Source: Terrabacter tumescens (GTDB lineage: Bacteria; Actinomycetota; Actinomycetes; Actinomycetales; Dermatophilaceae). From it: 64,000 nt of DNA. The translations under genes were made by a program, and so were the position numbers. The DNA lies in the NCBI RefSeq assembly GCF_014646815.1, contig NZ_BMNZ01000011.1, positions 1 through 64,000 on the forward strand. The letters are read 5' to 3'. Below, in pieces: positions 28,609 through 38,846 of the stretch. Each line of letters begins with the position of its first letter. Positions within the stretch are counted from its first letter, which is position 1. Below the pieces are notes generated by a model. It ran no database searches. It was not told the origin of the DNA and worked only from the letters and a program-made list of their open reading frames with translations.

Positions 28609-29715
28609 CTAGTGTCGCCTGACCCTACGCACCCCGCGGACCGCAGACACGGCGAATGCACCGATGACGACTCCCGCCGCAAGGCTGGCCCTGTCGGTGG
28701 GGCGCGGACTCGGCCGGTCGGGGGACCGCTCCCGGTCACCCGGGTCCGTGACGGCATACGACCCGTCCCCCGCATCGGTGGTCGCCGGCGAGAGCGCTGT
28801 TCCGGGCAGCGGGCGGCCGCGGCCCGGAGTGGACATGGCCGAACCGTCTTCGGCCGGACGGCCGAGGTCGACGTCGTTGGCGGCCCAGGCTGCCGAGAGC
28901 AGGACGACCTTGGACATGAGGTTGAGCCAGAAGAGCAGGCCCACCGCGACGGCGACCGCACCGAGCAGCGGGTTCGAGGTGGCGTGGCTGATGAGGAAGC
29001 CGCCGAAGAGCTTGAGCACCGTGAGGATGACCGCCCCGAGGACGGCGCCCTGCCGTACGTTGTGCATGGGCAGCGGCACGCCCGAGAGCATCCGCAGCAG
29101 GACGACGAGAATGAGCGTGTCGAAGACGACCCCAGCCAGCAGCCCGAGCAGGCCGACGAGGAACCCGTTGCCCGCCAACCCGATCCACCCCGCGACGCGC
29201 TCGGCCAGGCCGCCGACGGCGCTCGTCAGGATCGCCGAGACGGCGATCGCCAGGCCGAGCGTCACCAGGACGAAGAGGTCACGCGCCTTGGTGCGCACGA
29301 AGTTGTCGGTCGACGCCTCGAGGCCGAACACGCCGCGAAGTCCCGTGCGCAGCGCACCGACCCAGCCGAGGCCCGCGAGCAGCAGCGTGACGAACGAGAT
29401 GATGCCGGTGATGGTGAGCGTCAGGCTCGCCGGCGCCTCGATGCTGATGATGCCGTCAGGGTGCGCGGTCGTCTTGACCATGCCCGGCAGCGTGCTGTTG
29501 AGCGACTCGGCGATGGTGTCGACGAGGTCCGGTCGACCCTGCAGGACGAAGCCGAAGATCGCGAAGGCGAGCGCCAGGGCGGGGAAGATCGAGAAGAACG
29601 CGAAGTAGCCGACCCCCGCGGCAAGCAGGTCGCCGTTGGCCTCCCCGTAGCGCGTCCACGCCTGGTAGGCCCGGGTGGCCTTGAGCCGGTCCAGAGCGGG
29701 CTGGAACGCCGGCAC
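28609..29715 (-). CDS. YihY/BrkB-family membrane protein
   Basis: A 368-residue inner-membrane protein with the family's long N-terminal helix region (RYGEANGDLLAAGVGYFAFFSIFPAL), six hydrophobic helices and a hydrophilic Pro/Arg/Asp-rich C-terminal tail before a last hydrophobic stretch (about 335-355). Members were once called ribonuclease BN, but that was wrong and the function remains unclear. I chose GTG 29715, just after the 2H phosphoesterase stop with GGGGA upstream; the open frame back to 29757 would overlap that gene. Confidence 0.85.
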   Translation of the reverse strand: MPAFQPALDRLKATRAYQAWTRYGEANGDLLAAGVGYFAFFSIFPALALAFAIFGFVLQGRPDLVDTIAESLNSTLPGMVKTTAHPDGIISIEAPASLTLTITGIISFVTLLLAGLGWVGALRTGLRGVFGLEASTDNFVRTKARDLFVLVTLGLAIAVSAILTSAVGGLAERVAGWIGLAGNGFLVGLLGLLAGVVFDTLILVVLLRMLSGVPLPMHNVRQGAVLGAVILTVLKLFGGFLISHATSNPLLGAVAVAVGLLFWLNLMSKVVLLSAAWAANDVDLGRPAEDGSAMSTPGRGRPLPGTALSPATTDAGDGSYAVTDPGDRERSPDRPSPRPTDRASLAAGVVIGAFAVSAVRGVRRVRRH

Positions 29716-29717
29716 GG

Positions 29718-30248
29718 TCAGTCCCCGTCGAGCGCGAACTCGTGGACTGGGCGCCACACGGCGTCGTCGCCCAGCTCGTAGAGGTGGTACGCGTCGACCT
29801 CGAAGGCGACCGAGTAGTCGGCCAGCTCGGTGAACGCCCGGTCGAGGGACGTCGACGGCACGTTGTGGGCCACCGTGACGTGGGGGTGGTAGTAGAAGTC
29901 GAGGTCGCGGCGCACCGGACCAGAGCGCAGGGCGCGCTCGAGCGCCTCGCAGTTCGAGACCCCCTGGGCGACCTGGATGAACACGACGTCGGAGAGCGGT
30001 CGGAACGTGCCCGTGCCACGCAGGACGACGTCGAAGGCGGCGTAGGCGGCGGCGACGTCTGCGCAGTGGCTGCGGAAGGCGGCATACGCCTCCTCGTCGA
30101 CCTCGGTCGGCGGCAGCAGCGTGATGTGGGCGGGGATCTGCCAGGCCTGGGGGTCGCCGAAGTCGGCACGACGGTGCTGGAGGTAGTCACCGTGCGGGGC
30201 CGGGATCGGGGTCGAGACGCCGATCGTGGTCAGGCGCGCAACACTCAC
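29718..30248 (-). CDS. 2H phosphoesterase (2'-5' RNA ligase-like)
   Basis: A 176-residue protein with both HxTx motifs of the 2H superfamily: HITL (in AHITLLPP, near residue 40) and HVTV (in HPHVTVAHN, near residue 124). Such enzymes cleave or form 2'-5' or cyclic phosphodiester bonds in RNA or small nucleotides. The exact substrate is unknown. GTG 30248 has no ribosome-binding site but a leaderless-type promoter. It heads the run with the BrkB-like gene, which starts 2 bp after its stop. Confidence 0.82.
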   Translation of the reverse strand: MSVARLTTIGVSTPIPAPHGDYLQHRRADFGDPQAWQIPAHITLLPPTEVDEEAYAAFRSHCADVAAAYAAFDVVLRGTGTFRPLSDVVFIQVAQGVSNCEALERALRSGPVRRDLDFYYHPHVTVAHNVPSTSLDRAFTELADYSVAFEVDAYHLYELGDDAVWRPVHEFALDGD

Positions 30249-30261
30249 GCCCCCGACCGTA
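30249..30261 (-). promoter_or_regulatory. -10 box of 2H phosphoesterase, leaderless type
   Basis: Minus-strand TACGGT (30256-30261) seven bases before GTG 30248. Confidence 0.45.
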
Positions 30262-30407
30262 CCGAAGGTTGCTGCGCCGGGCTGACCCGAGGTGCCCCCG
30301 AGCTGTGCCCGGGTGTGTCCGAAGTGTCCCCGAGCCCGGTCGGGTCCGGGTGACGGACACGTCCAGAACGACCTCGGTAAGGCGGCCCGCCGCCCCTTCT
30401 GGGCCAG

Positions 30408-30420
30408 TACCGTCAGCGCC
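30408..30420 (+). promoter_or_regulatory. -10 box of small membrane-protein gene, leaderless type
   Basis: TACCGT (30408-30413) seven bases before ATG 30421. This is the main support that the short ORF is real and is the first gene of its operon. Confidence 0.45.
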
Positions 30421-30614
30421 ATGGATCTCCGACGCGGCTGGGGTCGACGCGGTGCGGTGGCCTGGGGTCTCGCCTGGGTCGTCGCCCTCGCGCTGTCGTG
30501 GGTGCGGTTCCGGTCCGCGATGGGCTCGGCCGACCGGCCTGAAGTCGACGACTTCTTCCTGGCAGCGCCCCGAGGCGTCCGGGACCCGCCGACCCGAGCA
30601 TGCGGGGCCGACGC

Positions 30615-30618
<4 letters not shown>
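30421..30618 (+). CDS. Small predicted membrane protein, 65 residues
   Basis: I do not recognise this protein. It has a basic start (MDLRRGWGRRG), one hydrophobic helix at about residues 12-29 rich in Trp, and a polar tail. Two features argue for a real gene: a leaderless-type promoter at the right distance, and a 4-bp ATGA overlap with the glycosyltransferase gene that follows. It may act as an anchor or partner of that enzyme; that is only a guess from position. The frame is open to 30292, but the promoter favours ATG 30421. Confidence 0.5.
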
Positions 30619-32806
<2,188 letters not shown>

Positions 32807-33625
32807 TCAGGCGTCGGGGAGCGTCCCGTCGAGGGCATAGTCGACGACGACCGGCGCGTGGTCGCTCCAGCGCTCGGCATACGTCGGCGCGCGGCCGACG
32901 AAGGCGTGGGTCGCGGTGGCCGCGAGACGCCGCGTCGCGAGCTGGTAGTCGATGCGCCAGCCGGCGTCGTTGTCGAACGCCTTGCCGCGCCACGACCACC
33001 ACGAGTACGGACCCGCGACGTCGCCGACGTGCAGGCGGTGCACGTCGACCCAGCCGCCGTCGTCAAACCACCCGTCGAGGACGGCACGCTCCTCGGGGAG
33101 GAAGCCGGCCTTCTTGAGGTTGCCCCTCCAGTTCTTGAGGTCGGCCTCGCGGTGGGCGACGTTGAGGTCGCCCGTGACGAGGACGAGCTCGTCGGCCTCG
33201 GCGGCGCGGCGCATCCGCTCCGTCATGGTCGCGAGGAAGGCCATCTTGGCGTCCTGCCGCTCGGTGCCCGCCTCGCCGGTGTGGACGTAGACGGAGACGA
33301 CCGTCAGCGGGCCCGCGGGCGTGACGACGTAGGCCTAGACCCAGCGTCCCTCGTCGGCGAATGCGCCGTCGACGCCGACCCGGACGGCGACCTGGGGCTC
33401 ACGGGTCACGACCGCCACTCCGGCCCGTCCCTTGGCGGTGCCCTCGGTGTGCGCCACCGACCAGTGCGCCAGGCCCGCCTCGGCGAGCACCTTGGTGAGC
33501 TCCACGTCGTCCGCTCGCACCTCCTGCAGGCACAGGACGTCGGGCTCGGCCTGCTGGAGCCACGGCACCATCGCCCGCCTCGCTGCGGCTCGGATCCCGT
33601 TGACGTTGGCCGTGACGACGCGCAT
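32807..33625 (-). pseudogene. xthA: Exodeoxyribonuclease III, interrupted by in-frame TAG
   Basis: Reads as one continuous frame encoding an AP endonuclease/3'-exonuclease (MRVVTANVNGIRAA at the start, TGDLNVAHRE and RIDYQLA blocks later, WSDHAPVVV near the end), except for a TAG at 33335-33337 after about 96 residues. No shift is needed: 30 sense codons follow before the next Met. Family members commonly have Glu here (GRWVEA), so a single G-to-T change of GAG would explain it. The truncated 96-residue product would lack most of the active site. Either a true nonsense mutation or a sequencing error. TAG is an ordinary stop elsewhere in the window. Confidence 0.88.
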
Positions 33626-33712
33626 GGCCAGATTGTGCAGGACCGCTCCGACGACCCCGTCACGCGGCCCCGGGATCGCGCGATCAACCCCGGTGGTATG
33701 CCGTGGGGTGCC

Positions 33713-33723
33713 TAGAATGCGAC
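33713..33723 (+). promoter_or_regulatory. -10 box of MauE-thioredoxin gene, leaderless type
   Basis: TAGAAT (33713-33718) five bases before GTG 33724. A GTATGCC word lies just upstream. Confidence 0.4.
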
Positions 33724-34707
33724 GTGCCCACCGACCCCCTCGCCCTCGCGCCCGTCGTCCTCGCGATCGTCCTCGTCGTCAGTGCGGTCGGCAAGCTGCG
33801 CGCTCCGAGCGCCTTGGCCGAGGCCTTCCGTGACCTGCGCGTGCCCGCCCCGCTCTCGGGATCGCTTGTGGTGAAGGCGCTTCCGTGGGTCGAGATCGCG
33901 CTCGCTCTCGGGCTGGTGGCCCTCGGTGGGCTGCCGGGCACGGCGGCTGCGGTGGCCACGCTCGTGCTCTTCACGGCATACCTCGTCCTCGTCGTGCGCG
34001 CGCTCGGCTTCGACGAGGACGTCGAGTGCGCGTGCTTCGGGGAGTTCGCCCCGGGGCGCATCTCGCGCCGCACGGTCGTGCGGAACGCCTGGCTCGTCGC
34101 CCTCGCAGCCGTCGCCGTCGGCGTCGCCACGCAGGGCCCGTCGGTGCTGACGCGCATCGCGGACGGGCTCCTTCCCTGGTGGTGGCTCGCCGGTGCGGTG
34201 GCGGCGGCGATCACGACGTGGCTCGTCGTCGGAGGCTCGTCGGCCGCCGTCCCGACGGTCGAGCCGACGGCGTACGCCGACGAGGAGGGCGACTACGTGC
34301 GCTACCGCACACCCGCCCTGCCCATCATGCTCGGGGACGGTACGACGACGAACCTGCGGGCCCTGGGCACCGTACGGGCCCAGCTGCTGCTCTACGTGTC
34401 GGACTGGTGCTCGAGCTGCCATGACGTCGTCGAGGAAGTGCCTCGCTGGCGCGAACTGCTCGGGCCCGTCGACGTGCGGCTGGTCCTCGCGGCCGCTCCG
34501 TCCGACTCCACGCTGACGTCAGCGGACGAGCCGCAGAGCCTCCACGACACGGAGAGACTCCTCGACGACTCGTTCGGCATACGCCGAACCCCCAGCGCCA
34601 TCCTGCTGGGGGCCGACGGCCTCCTCGCAGGGGGCCCGGTCACCGGGCACGACGACGTGCTGGAGTTCGTGGAGGCCATCGCCGTGGAGCTCGGCGTCGC
34701 CCGCTAG
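33724..34707 (+). CDS. MauE-like membrane domain fused to thioredoxin domain
   Basis: A 327-residue fusion. Residues 1-145 form four membrane helices of the MauE/DoxX-like family with a paired Cys102-x-Cys104 (ECACFG) on a loop after the third helix. A further helix (about 150-170) leads to a thioredoxin-fold domain with Cys229-Ser-Ser-Cys232. The build suggests a self-contained electron relay passing thiol reducing or oxidising power across the membrane, as in MauE/MauD or CcdA/TlpA pairs. The partner protein is unknown. GTG 33724 is chosen from the promoter. Confidence 0.82.
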   Translation: MPTDPLALAPVVLAIVLVVSAVGKLRAPSALAEAFRDLRVPAPLSGSLVVKALPWVEIALALGLVALGGLPGTAAAVATLVLFTAYLVLVVRALGFDEDVECACFGEFAPGRISRRTVVRNAWLVALAAVAVGVATQGPSVLTRIADGLLPWWWLAGAVAAAITTWLVVGGSSAAVPTVEPTAYADEEGDYVRYRTPALPIMLGDGTTTNLRALGTVRAQLLLYVSDWCSSCHDVVEEVPRWRELLGPVDVRLVLAAAPSDSTLTSADEPQSLHDTERLLDDSFGIRRTPSAILLGADGLLAGGPVTGHDDVLEFVEAIAVELGVAR

Positions 34708-34785
34708 TCGAGACTGCACGCCGGGCCCCGAGGAAGGCGAGCGGGGCCGCTGCGGCCCGACCGATTCAACCTGGAGCGCGGGGAC

Positions 34786-34826
34786 GCCGATGGGGTGTGG
34801 CTCTGGACGAGCCACACCCCATCGGC
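34786..34826. terminator. Bidirectional terminator, 18-bp perfect stem
   Basis: Arms 34786-34803 and 34809-34826 pair without mismatch around a 5-base loop. It stands between the convergent MauE-thioredoxin and Tat-protein genes, seven bases from the latter's stop. The rest of the 125-bp gap has nothing else. Confidence 0.85.
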
Positions 34827-34832
34827 GGTTGA

Positions 34833-35459
34833 TCAGCAGTTCTCCGTGCAGCCCGGCGGGATCGGGCGAGGCGTGATGTCGCAGGACCCCTTGCCACCGC
34901 CCGGAAGCGAGCCACCCGAGAAGTTCGCTGAGTCGGGGATGACCGGGCCGGCCGTCCCGCAGCTCGACGTGTTGTTGCAGTCGTACACCCGGTAGGTGAT
35001 GGACACCGTGCCAGATGCACTGTTGCCCGTCAGCGCAGCCTCGGTGTAGATGAGGATCTGCTGGTTCACACTCCCGTCCTTGACGCAGACCGTGTGGTTC
35101 GGATCCGAACCGCCGCAGGTCGGCCCGCACGAGCAGGTCCCCTGGGTCGGGGACTGCACGATGAACCGCCCGGCCGACGCGAGGCCCGAGACCGCGATGC
35201 TGTCGACGACGATGACGGCGTCGCGCGGAAGCGGCCCGGTGACGTTGTTGCCCACCAACTCGAAGACGTAGCCCTTGTAGATCGAGTTCGAGTTGCCCGG
35301 CAGCTTGCAGGCCTGGCCGGTCAGGCTCAGCAGACCCGCCGAGGCCGCGACCGTGGGCGCCGCCCCCGCGACCACGACGGCGGGCACAGCCCAGGCCGCG
35401 CCCTTGACTACCGAGCGTCGGCTCGGAGGCGCCGTCTCGGCGCCGTGATTCTGTGACAT
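34833..35459 (-). CDS. Tat-exported Cys-rich protein of unknown function
   Basis: A 208-residue secreted protein. The start MSQNHG is followed by a twin-arginine signal (SRRSVVKG, residues 13-20), a hydrophobic stretch and a likely cleavage site after AAPTVAAS. The mature part holds about a dozen Cys, including a CSCGPTCGG cluster, with Ser, Gly and Asn enrichment and short beta-strand-like segments. I recognise no catalytic motif. GGGGGA lies seven bases before ATG 35459. Codon use is less GC-rich than in its neighbours. It follows the HprK/PqqD genes in the same direction, so a link is possible, but it has its own promoter. Confidence 0.65.
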   Translation of the reverse strand: MSQNHGAETAPPSRRSVVKGAAWAVPAVVVAGAAPTVAASAGLLSLTGQACKLPGNSNSIYKGYVFELVGNNVTGPLPRDAVIVVDSIAVSGLASAGRFIVQSPTQGTCSCGPTCGGSDPNHTVCVKDGSVNQQILIYTEAALTGNSASGTVSITYRVYDCNNTSSCGTAGPVIPDSANFSGGSLPGGGKGSCDITPRPIPPGCTENC

Positions 35460-35477
35460 GGATACATCCCCCACTCG

Positions 35478-35506
35478 ATGACTGAAGCCCCCCAAGCACT
35501 CGTCAA
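35478..35506 (-). promoter_or_regulatory. Promoter of the Tat-protein gene
   Basis: Minus-strand TTGACG (35501-35506), a 17-bp spacer and a weak -10 AGTCAT (35478-35483), 19 bp before the start codon. Confidence 0.35.
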
Positions 35507-35567
35507 CATACCGGAGGCTGCCACCCCAGATGCCGGGAATCACACACCTTGCGGCGACGTGCCCACA

Positions 35568-35918
35568 TCACGGTTGCGTGACGCCCGAATTGTCGTCTTT
35601 ATGCCCCTGACCTGCGACGATGAGGTCTTCTTCAACCAGTGCCAGCGTCGCCGAGAGGACCAGCTCGGAGAGGTTTCCGGCGGGTGGCTCCCCCAGCCGG
35701 GACCTCAGCTCCACCTCGAGCGCCGCGAGGGTCGTCCCCGACCCGACGGCCTCGAGGACCGCGCTCCCGAGCGGCGAGAGCCGGACGACCCGGTGTCCGG
35801 CCGCGCCCTCCACGAGGACGACCGTGCCGTCGTCGGTCGAGTAGGTGTCGCGCAGCTCCCCCGGACGCAGCAACGCCTCGGACGTGAGCGCGGCGGCGCC
35901 CTCGCGGTCGGCGCTCAC
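35568..35918 (-). CDS. PqqD-family (RRE-like) protein
   Basis: A 116-residue protein whose middle, DGTVVLVEGAAGHRVVRLSPLGSAVLEAV, matches the beta-sheet and helix of PqqD domains (residues about 30-105). PqqD domains bind peptide precursors in RiPP pathways (RiPP recognition element). In HPr-rel-A and lasso systems they pair with HPr-kinase-like enzymes, exactly the neighbour here: its GTG start overlaps the kinase stop by 4 bp. No precursor peptide gene is evident beside it. It is the last gene of the leftward polysaccharide operon. Confidence 0.75.
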   Translation of the reverse strand: MSADREGAAALTSEALLRPGELRDTYSTDDGTVVLVEGAAGHRVVRLSPLGSAVLEAVGSGTTLAALEVELRSRLGEPPAGNLSELVLSATLALVEEDLIVAGQGHKDDNSGVTQP

Positions 35919-36694
35919 CTCGATCTCCCGAGGACCTCGCGCACGACCGGCTCGACATCGTCGACGGAGTGGTAGCGGATCCGGCGCAGGCCTCCCACGG
36001 ACTCCACGAGCTCGGCAAGGCGGTGGAGCGGACGGTCGAAGGCCGCCAGCGAGGAGGTCTCCGGCGCGAGCTGGACCAGGGCGTCGAGCACGCCGACGTC
36101 CTCGACGACCGGACGCTCGCCCGCCGCCCGGTCGCGCCTCAGCAGCACCAGGCCGGCGAGCCACGGCTCGACCCGGGGCGGGCACAGCCCGAGGGTCCCG
36201 GGCGAGATCTCGTCCTTGGGCTGCCTCGGGTGCTCGCGACGCACCGACAGGGGCTTGCAGTAGGGCGCGATGGCGCCATCTGCGGCCACGCCGACCGTCT
36301 CGTCGGTGACGTAGCCACGACCCGGGCCCAGCGCCCGCACCAGGGTGGTCTTGCCCGTGCCACCCGGTGCGACCATCGCGATGGTCGCACCGGTCGACTG
36401 GTCGCTGAGGGCGGCAGCGTGGAACATCATCAGCTCGCCAGAACGGGCCAGGATCGCCTCACGGGTCACGGACTGCGTCAGCGACTGCAGCGCTGACGCC
36501 TTCTCGTCCGGCTCGGCAGCCGGCGACAGGGAGGGGGGTCTCACCCCGGGAGCGCCGGGAACTGCTTCCGTGCGGCACGCCGACCAGGCCTGCTCGACGG
36601 GCAGGCGCAGGCGCTCGTCGGGCACCTCGATGGCCACCGTGGCCCCCAACGCCCGGACGTGGACCACGAACGGCGCAGCAGCGTCGGTGGTCAT
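35915..36694 (-). CDS. HPr-kinase-like ATPase
   Basis: A 259-residue P-loop protein of the HprK-related type. It has MMFHAAAL (about 89-96), a typical lead-in, then the Walker A loop GGTGKTT (111-117) and an acidic pair in YVTDET (131-132) where HPr kinase has its catalytic Asp region. A diverged C-terminal domain follows. HprK-related kinases A/B accompany PqqD proteins and phosphorylate peptides (lasso-peptide kinases) or unknown targets. True HPr kinase is unlikely because the family's capping domain is absent. The gene is coupled by 4-bp overlaps to a glycosyltransferase upstream and to pqqD downstream. Confidence 0.75.
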   Translation of the reverse strand: MTTDAAAPFVVHVRALGATVAIEVPDERLRLPVEQAWSACRTEAVPGAPGVRPPSLSPAAEPDEKASALQSLTQSVTREAILARSGELMMFHAAALSDQSTGATIAMVAPGGTGKTTLVRALGPGRGYVTDETVGVAADGAIAPYCKPLSVRREHPRQPKDEISPGTLGLCPPRVEPWLAGLVLLRRDRAAGERPVVEDVGVLDALVQLAPETSSLAAFDRPLHRLAELVESVGGLRRIRYHSVDDVEPVVREVLGRSR

Positions 36695-37827
36695 GAGGCC
36701 GACCTCCCAGCGTGCAGCCGCCCGAGGATCTCGCGCATCTGGTCGACCCGGCGCGACCAGTCCGCCGAGCTCTCGCGCGCTCGCTGCGTCGCCACGGGAG
36801 ACGCCACGGCGCCGACGACCGCGTGCGCGAACTCTGCAGCACCCACGACCGTCACGAGGTCGTCGTCCACGTCGCGGAAGCCTGCCACCGGCGTCGACAC
36901 GACGGGCCGCCCTGCAGCCTGGTACTCGTAGAGCTTGATCGGGTCGAGGCTGTCGGTGAAGGGTGTGACGACGTGGGGCACGACGAGGACGTCGGCGTGC
37001 TGGAGGTAGGCAGGCACATCCACACTCGGACGCGCCCCGAGCAGGAGTGCCCCCGCCTCTTCGAGTCGCGAGCGCTGTTCTGCCGCAAGGGCATCGGGCC
37101 CCACGAGTACCAGTAGGGCCGAACCCGCGAGCGCCTGCGCCGTCTGCACGCACAGGTCGACGTCGAGTCGGTCGTCGTGCAGCGTCCCGACGTAGACGGC
37201 GACCGCGCCGGCCGGCAGGTCCGCGGGGCGGTCGTGGTCGACGAGGTAGGCCCGCGTGTCCACGCCGTTGGGCACGAGCGTCACGGGACGCAGCGCACCC
37301 TTGCTCTCCTCGAGCGCGTGCGAGCAGACGACCACCTCGTCGCAGCGGCCGAGCAGCACCTGCTCCTGGGCCACGATGCGGTCGGTCTCGGCGCTGGACC
37401 GGTCGGCCAGCGTCCAGTCGTCGGTGATGTCGTAGAGCGAGGGCCACTGGGTCGCCTCGACGAGGAGTGATCCCCGCGGGTCGTTGACCCAGAGCACGGG
37501 GTCGGCCAGGTCGAGCGTCCGCGCCGCCCGCAGCACCTGCTTGGCCCAGCGCTCGTCGAGACGGCGGTCGACCCGCCGGGGCAGCCACTTGGTCGGCTCG
37601 AGCAGCCAGAGGGCGCCGGCACGGATCCCGTCGAGCGACGGTCCTTCGCGCAGTCCCCGACCCAGTCGCGGAGCGGATGCTCCCAGGGCCGCGTGAAGCG
37701 GGTCGGTGGCCGGCTCGACGAAGAGCACCCGCAGCCCCGGGTCGCGGCGGAGGAGCCCGGCGATGAGGTGCTGGTTGCGGCGCCACACGCCGTCCCACGC
37801 CTCGAGCGAGGTCACGACGAGATCCAT
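36691..37827 (-). CDS. GT-B glycosyltransferase
   Basis: A 378-residue cytosolic enzyme. The donor half has VPNGVDTRAYLV, YVGTLHDDRLDVDL and the motif PIKLYEYQAAGRPVVST with its acidic pair, seen in many GT4/GT1-like sugar transferases. The acceptor half includes a DITDDW block also common in these proteins. It probably adds one sugar to the lipid-linked repeat unit; donor and acceptor are unknown. Its ATG shares one base with the stop of the gene upstream (TGATG). Confidence 0.85.
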   Translation of the reverse strand: MDLVVTSLEAWDGVWRRNQHLIAGLLRRDPGLRVLFVEPATDPLHAALGASAPRLGRGLREGPSLDGIRAGALWLLEPTKWLPRRVDRRLDERWAKQVLRAARTLDLADPVLWVNDPRGSLLVEATQWPSLYDITDDWTLADRSSAETDRIVAQEQVLLGRCDEVVVCSHALEESKGALRPVTLVPNGVDTRAYLVDHDRPADLPAGAVAVYVGTLHDDRLDVDLCVQTAQALAGSALLVLVGPDALAAEQRSRLEEAGALLLGARPSVDVPAYLQHADVLVVPHVVTPFTDSLDPIKLYEYQAAGRPVVSTPVAGFRDVDDDLVTVVGAAEFAHAVVGAVASPVATQRARESSADWSRRVDQMREILGRLHAGRSAS

Positions 37828-38846
37828 CAGCGCACCCCCCGATAGACCTCGGCGGTCCGCTCCGCCTGGTGCGAGGGCGTGAAGTGGGCCCGCTGGACGC
37901 GCTGGAGCTCGGCGCCGTACGCGTCACGGTGGGCGGCGTCGGTCGTCAGGACCGTCAGCAGCTCGCTGGCCCGGACGACGTCCCCCGGTGGATGCAGGGC
38001 AGCCGCCGCCGCCGCGCCCACCGTCTCGAGGTGACCTCCCGCGCCCACCGCGACGACCGGCAGCGCGGCGGCCATGGCCTCGAGCACCGTGAGCCCGAGC
38101 CCCTCGACCCGGCACGGGGCGAGGAGCACGCCGGCGGACTCCATGAGGGCGAGCACGTCGCGGCGGTGCCCGAGGAACCGGGTGGACCCGCCGATGCCGA
38201 GCTCGCCCGCGAGGGCCACGAGTCGGGCCCTCTCCGCCCCGTCACCCGCCACGTCGAGCCGCCAGCCCCGTCCGGCGGCACCCGAGAGGGCGAACGCCCG
38301 CATCGCCACCTCGGTGTCCTTCTCACGCTCGAGCCGCTGCGCGACGAGGACCACCCGCTCGCGCTCCGCGGCCGGCCGGGTGGCCGTGATCGAGTCGACG
38401 CCCGGGTGGATGACGACACTGGCACCGGAGATGGTGTCGGCGACGTAGTGGCTGATCGAGATCTGCGCGTCGACCCGACGGCCCGCCGCGCTCCCCACCA
38501 CGGCGGACACAGGGTTGCTGCCGCGTTCGCTCGCGAAGTGCCGCGTCACGACGAGAGGTGTGCGCACCCCCACCATCGCTGTGGCACAGGCGATCTCGGC
38601 CGCCGTCATGTGCGCGTGGACCACGTCGGAACCCGGAGCCCAGCGGCGCACCGCCAGTCGCACCTGCGAGACCGTCGTCGCGGGCAGGATGCGCACTCGC
38701 GGCCCGCAGGCGACCGCCATGTGCCCGGGATCGCCTCCGATGACGAGCACGTCGTCTCCGGCGAGCACCTGTGCTCGCGCCAGCCGCGCGACATGGCTCT
38801 CCACACCGGCGAACGCGTCGGAACGGACCGCGTGGACCACCCTCAC
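37827..38846 (-). CDS. GT4 glycosyltransferase
   Basis: A 339-residue GT-B enzyme beginning RVVHAVRSDAFAGVESHV, with the nucleotide-sugar region VVLVAQRLEREKDTEV and the full E-x7-E motif EGLGLTVLE. It is slightly short for the family but complete. The codon before RVV is GTC, so the first usable start is the GTG at 38846, which overlaps the upstream gene's stop by 4 bp. Longer open frame upstream to 39194 is not coding. Donor unknown. Confidence 0.87.
   Translation of the reverse strand: MRVVHAVRSDAFAGVESHVARLARAQVLAGDDVLVIGGDPGHMAVACGPRVRILPATTVSQVRLAVRRWAPGSDVVHAHMTAAEIACATAMVGVRTPLVVTRHFASERGSNPVSAVVGSAAGRRVDAQISISHYVADTISGASVVIHPGVDSITATRPAAERERVVLVAQRLEREKDTEVAMRAFALSGAAGRGWRLDVAGDGAERARLVALAGELGIGGSTRFLGHRRDVLALMESAGVLLAPCRVEGLGLTVLEAMAAALPVVAVGAGGHLETVGAAAAAALHPPGDVVRASELLTVLTTDAAHRDAYGAELQRVQRAHFTPSHQAERTAEVYRGVR

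Noticed and set aside
33335-33337. Recoded TAG (pyrrolysine or suppressor) in xthA
   Set aside because: TAG serves as a normal stop for several intact genes here, and the position is an ordinary Glu in relatives.
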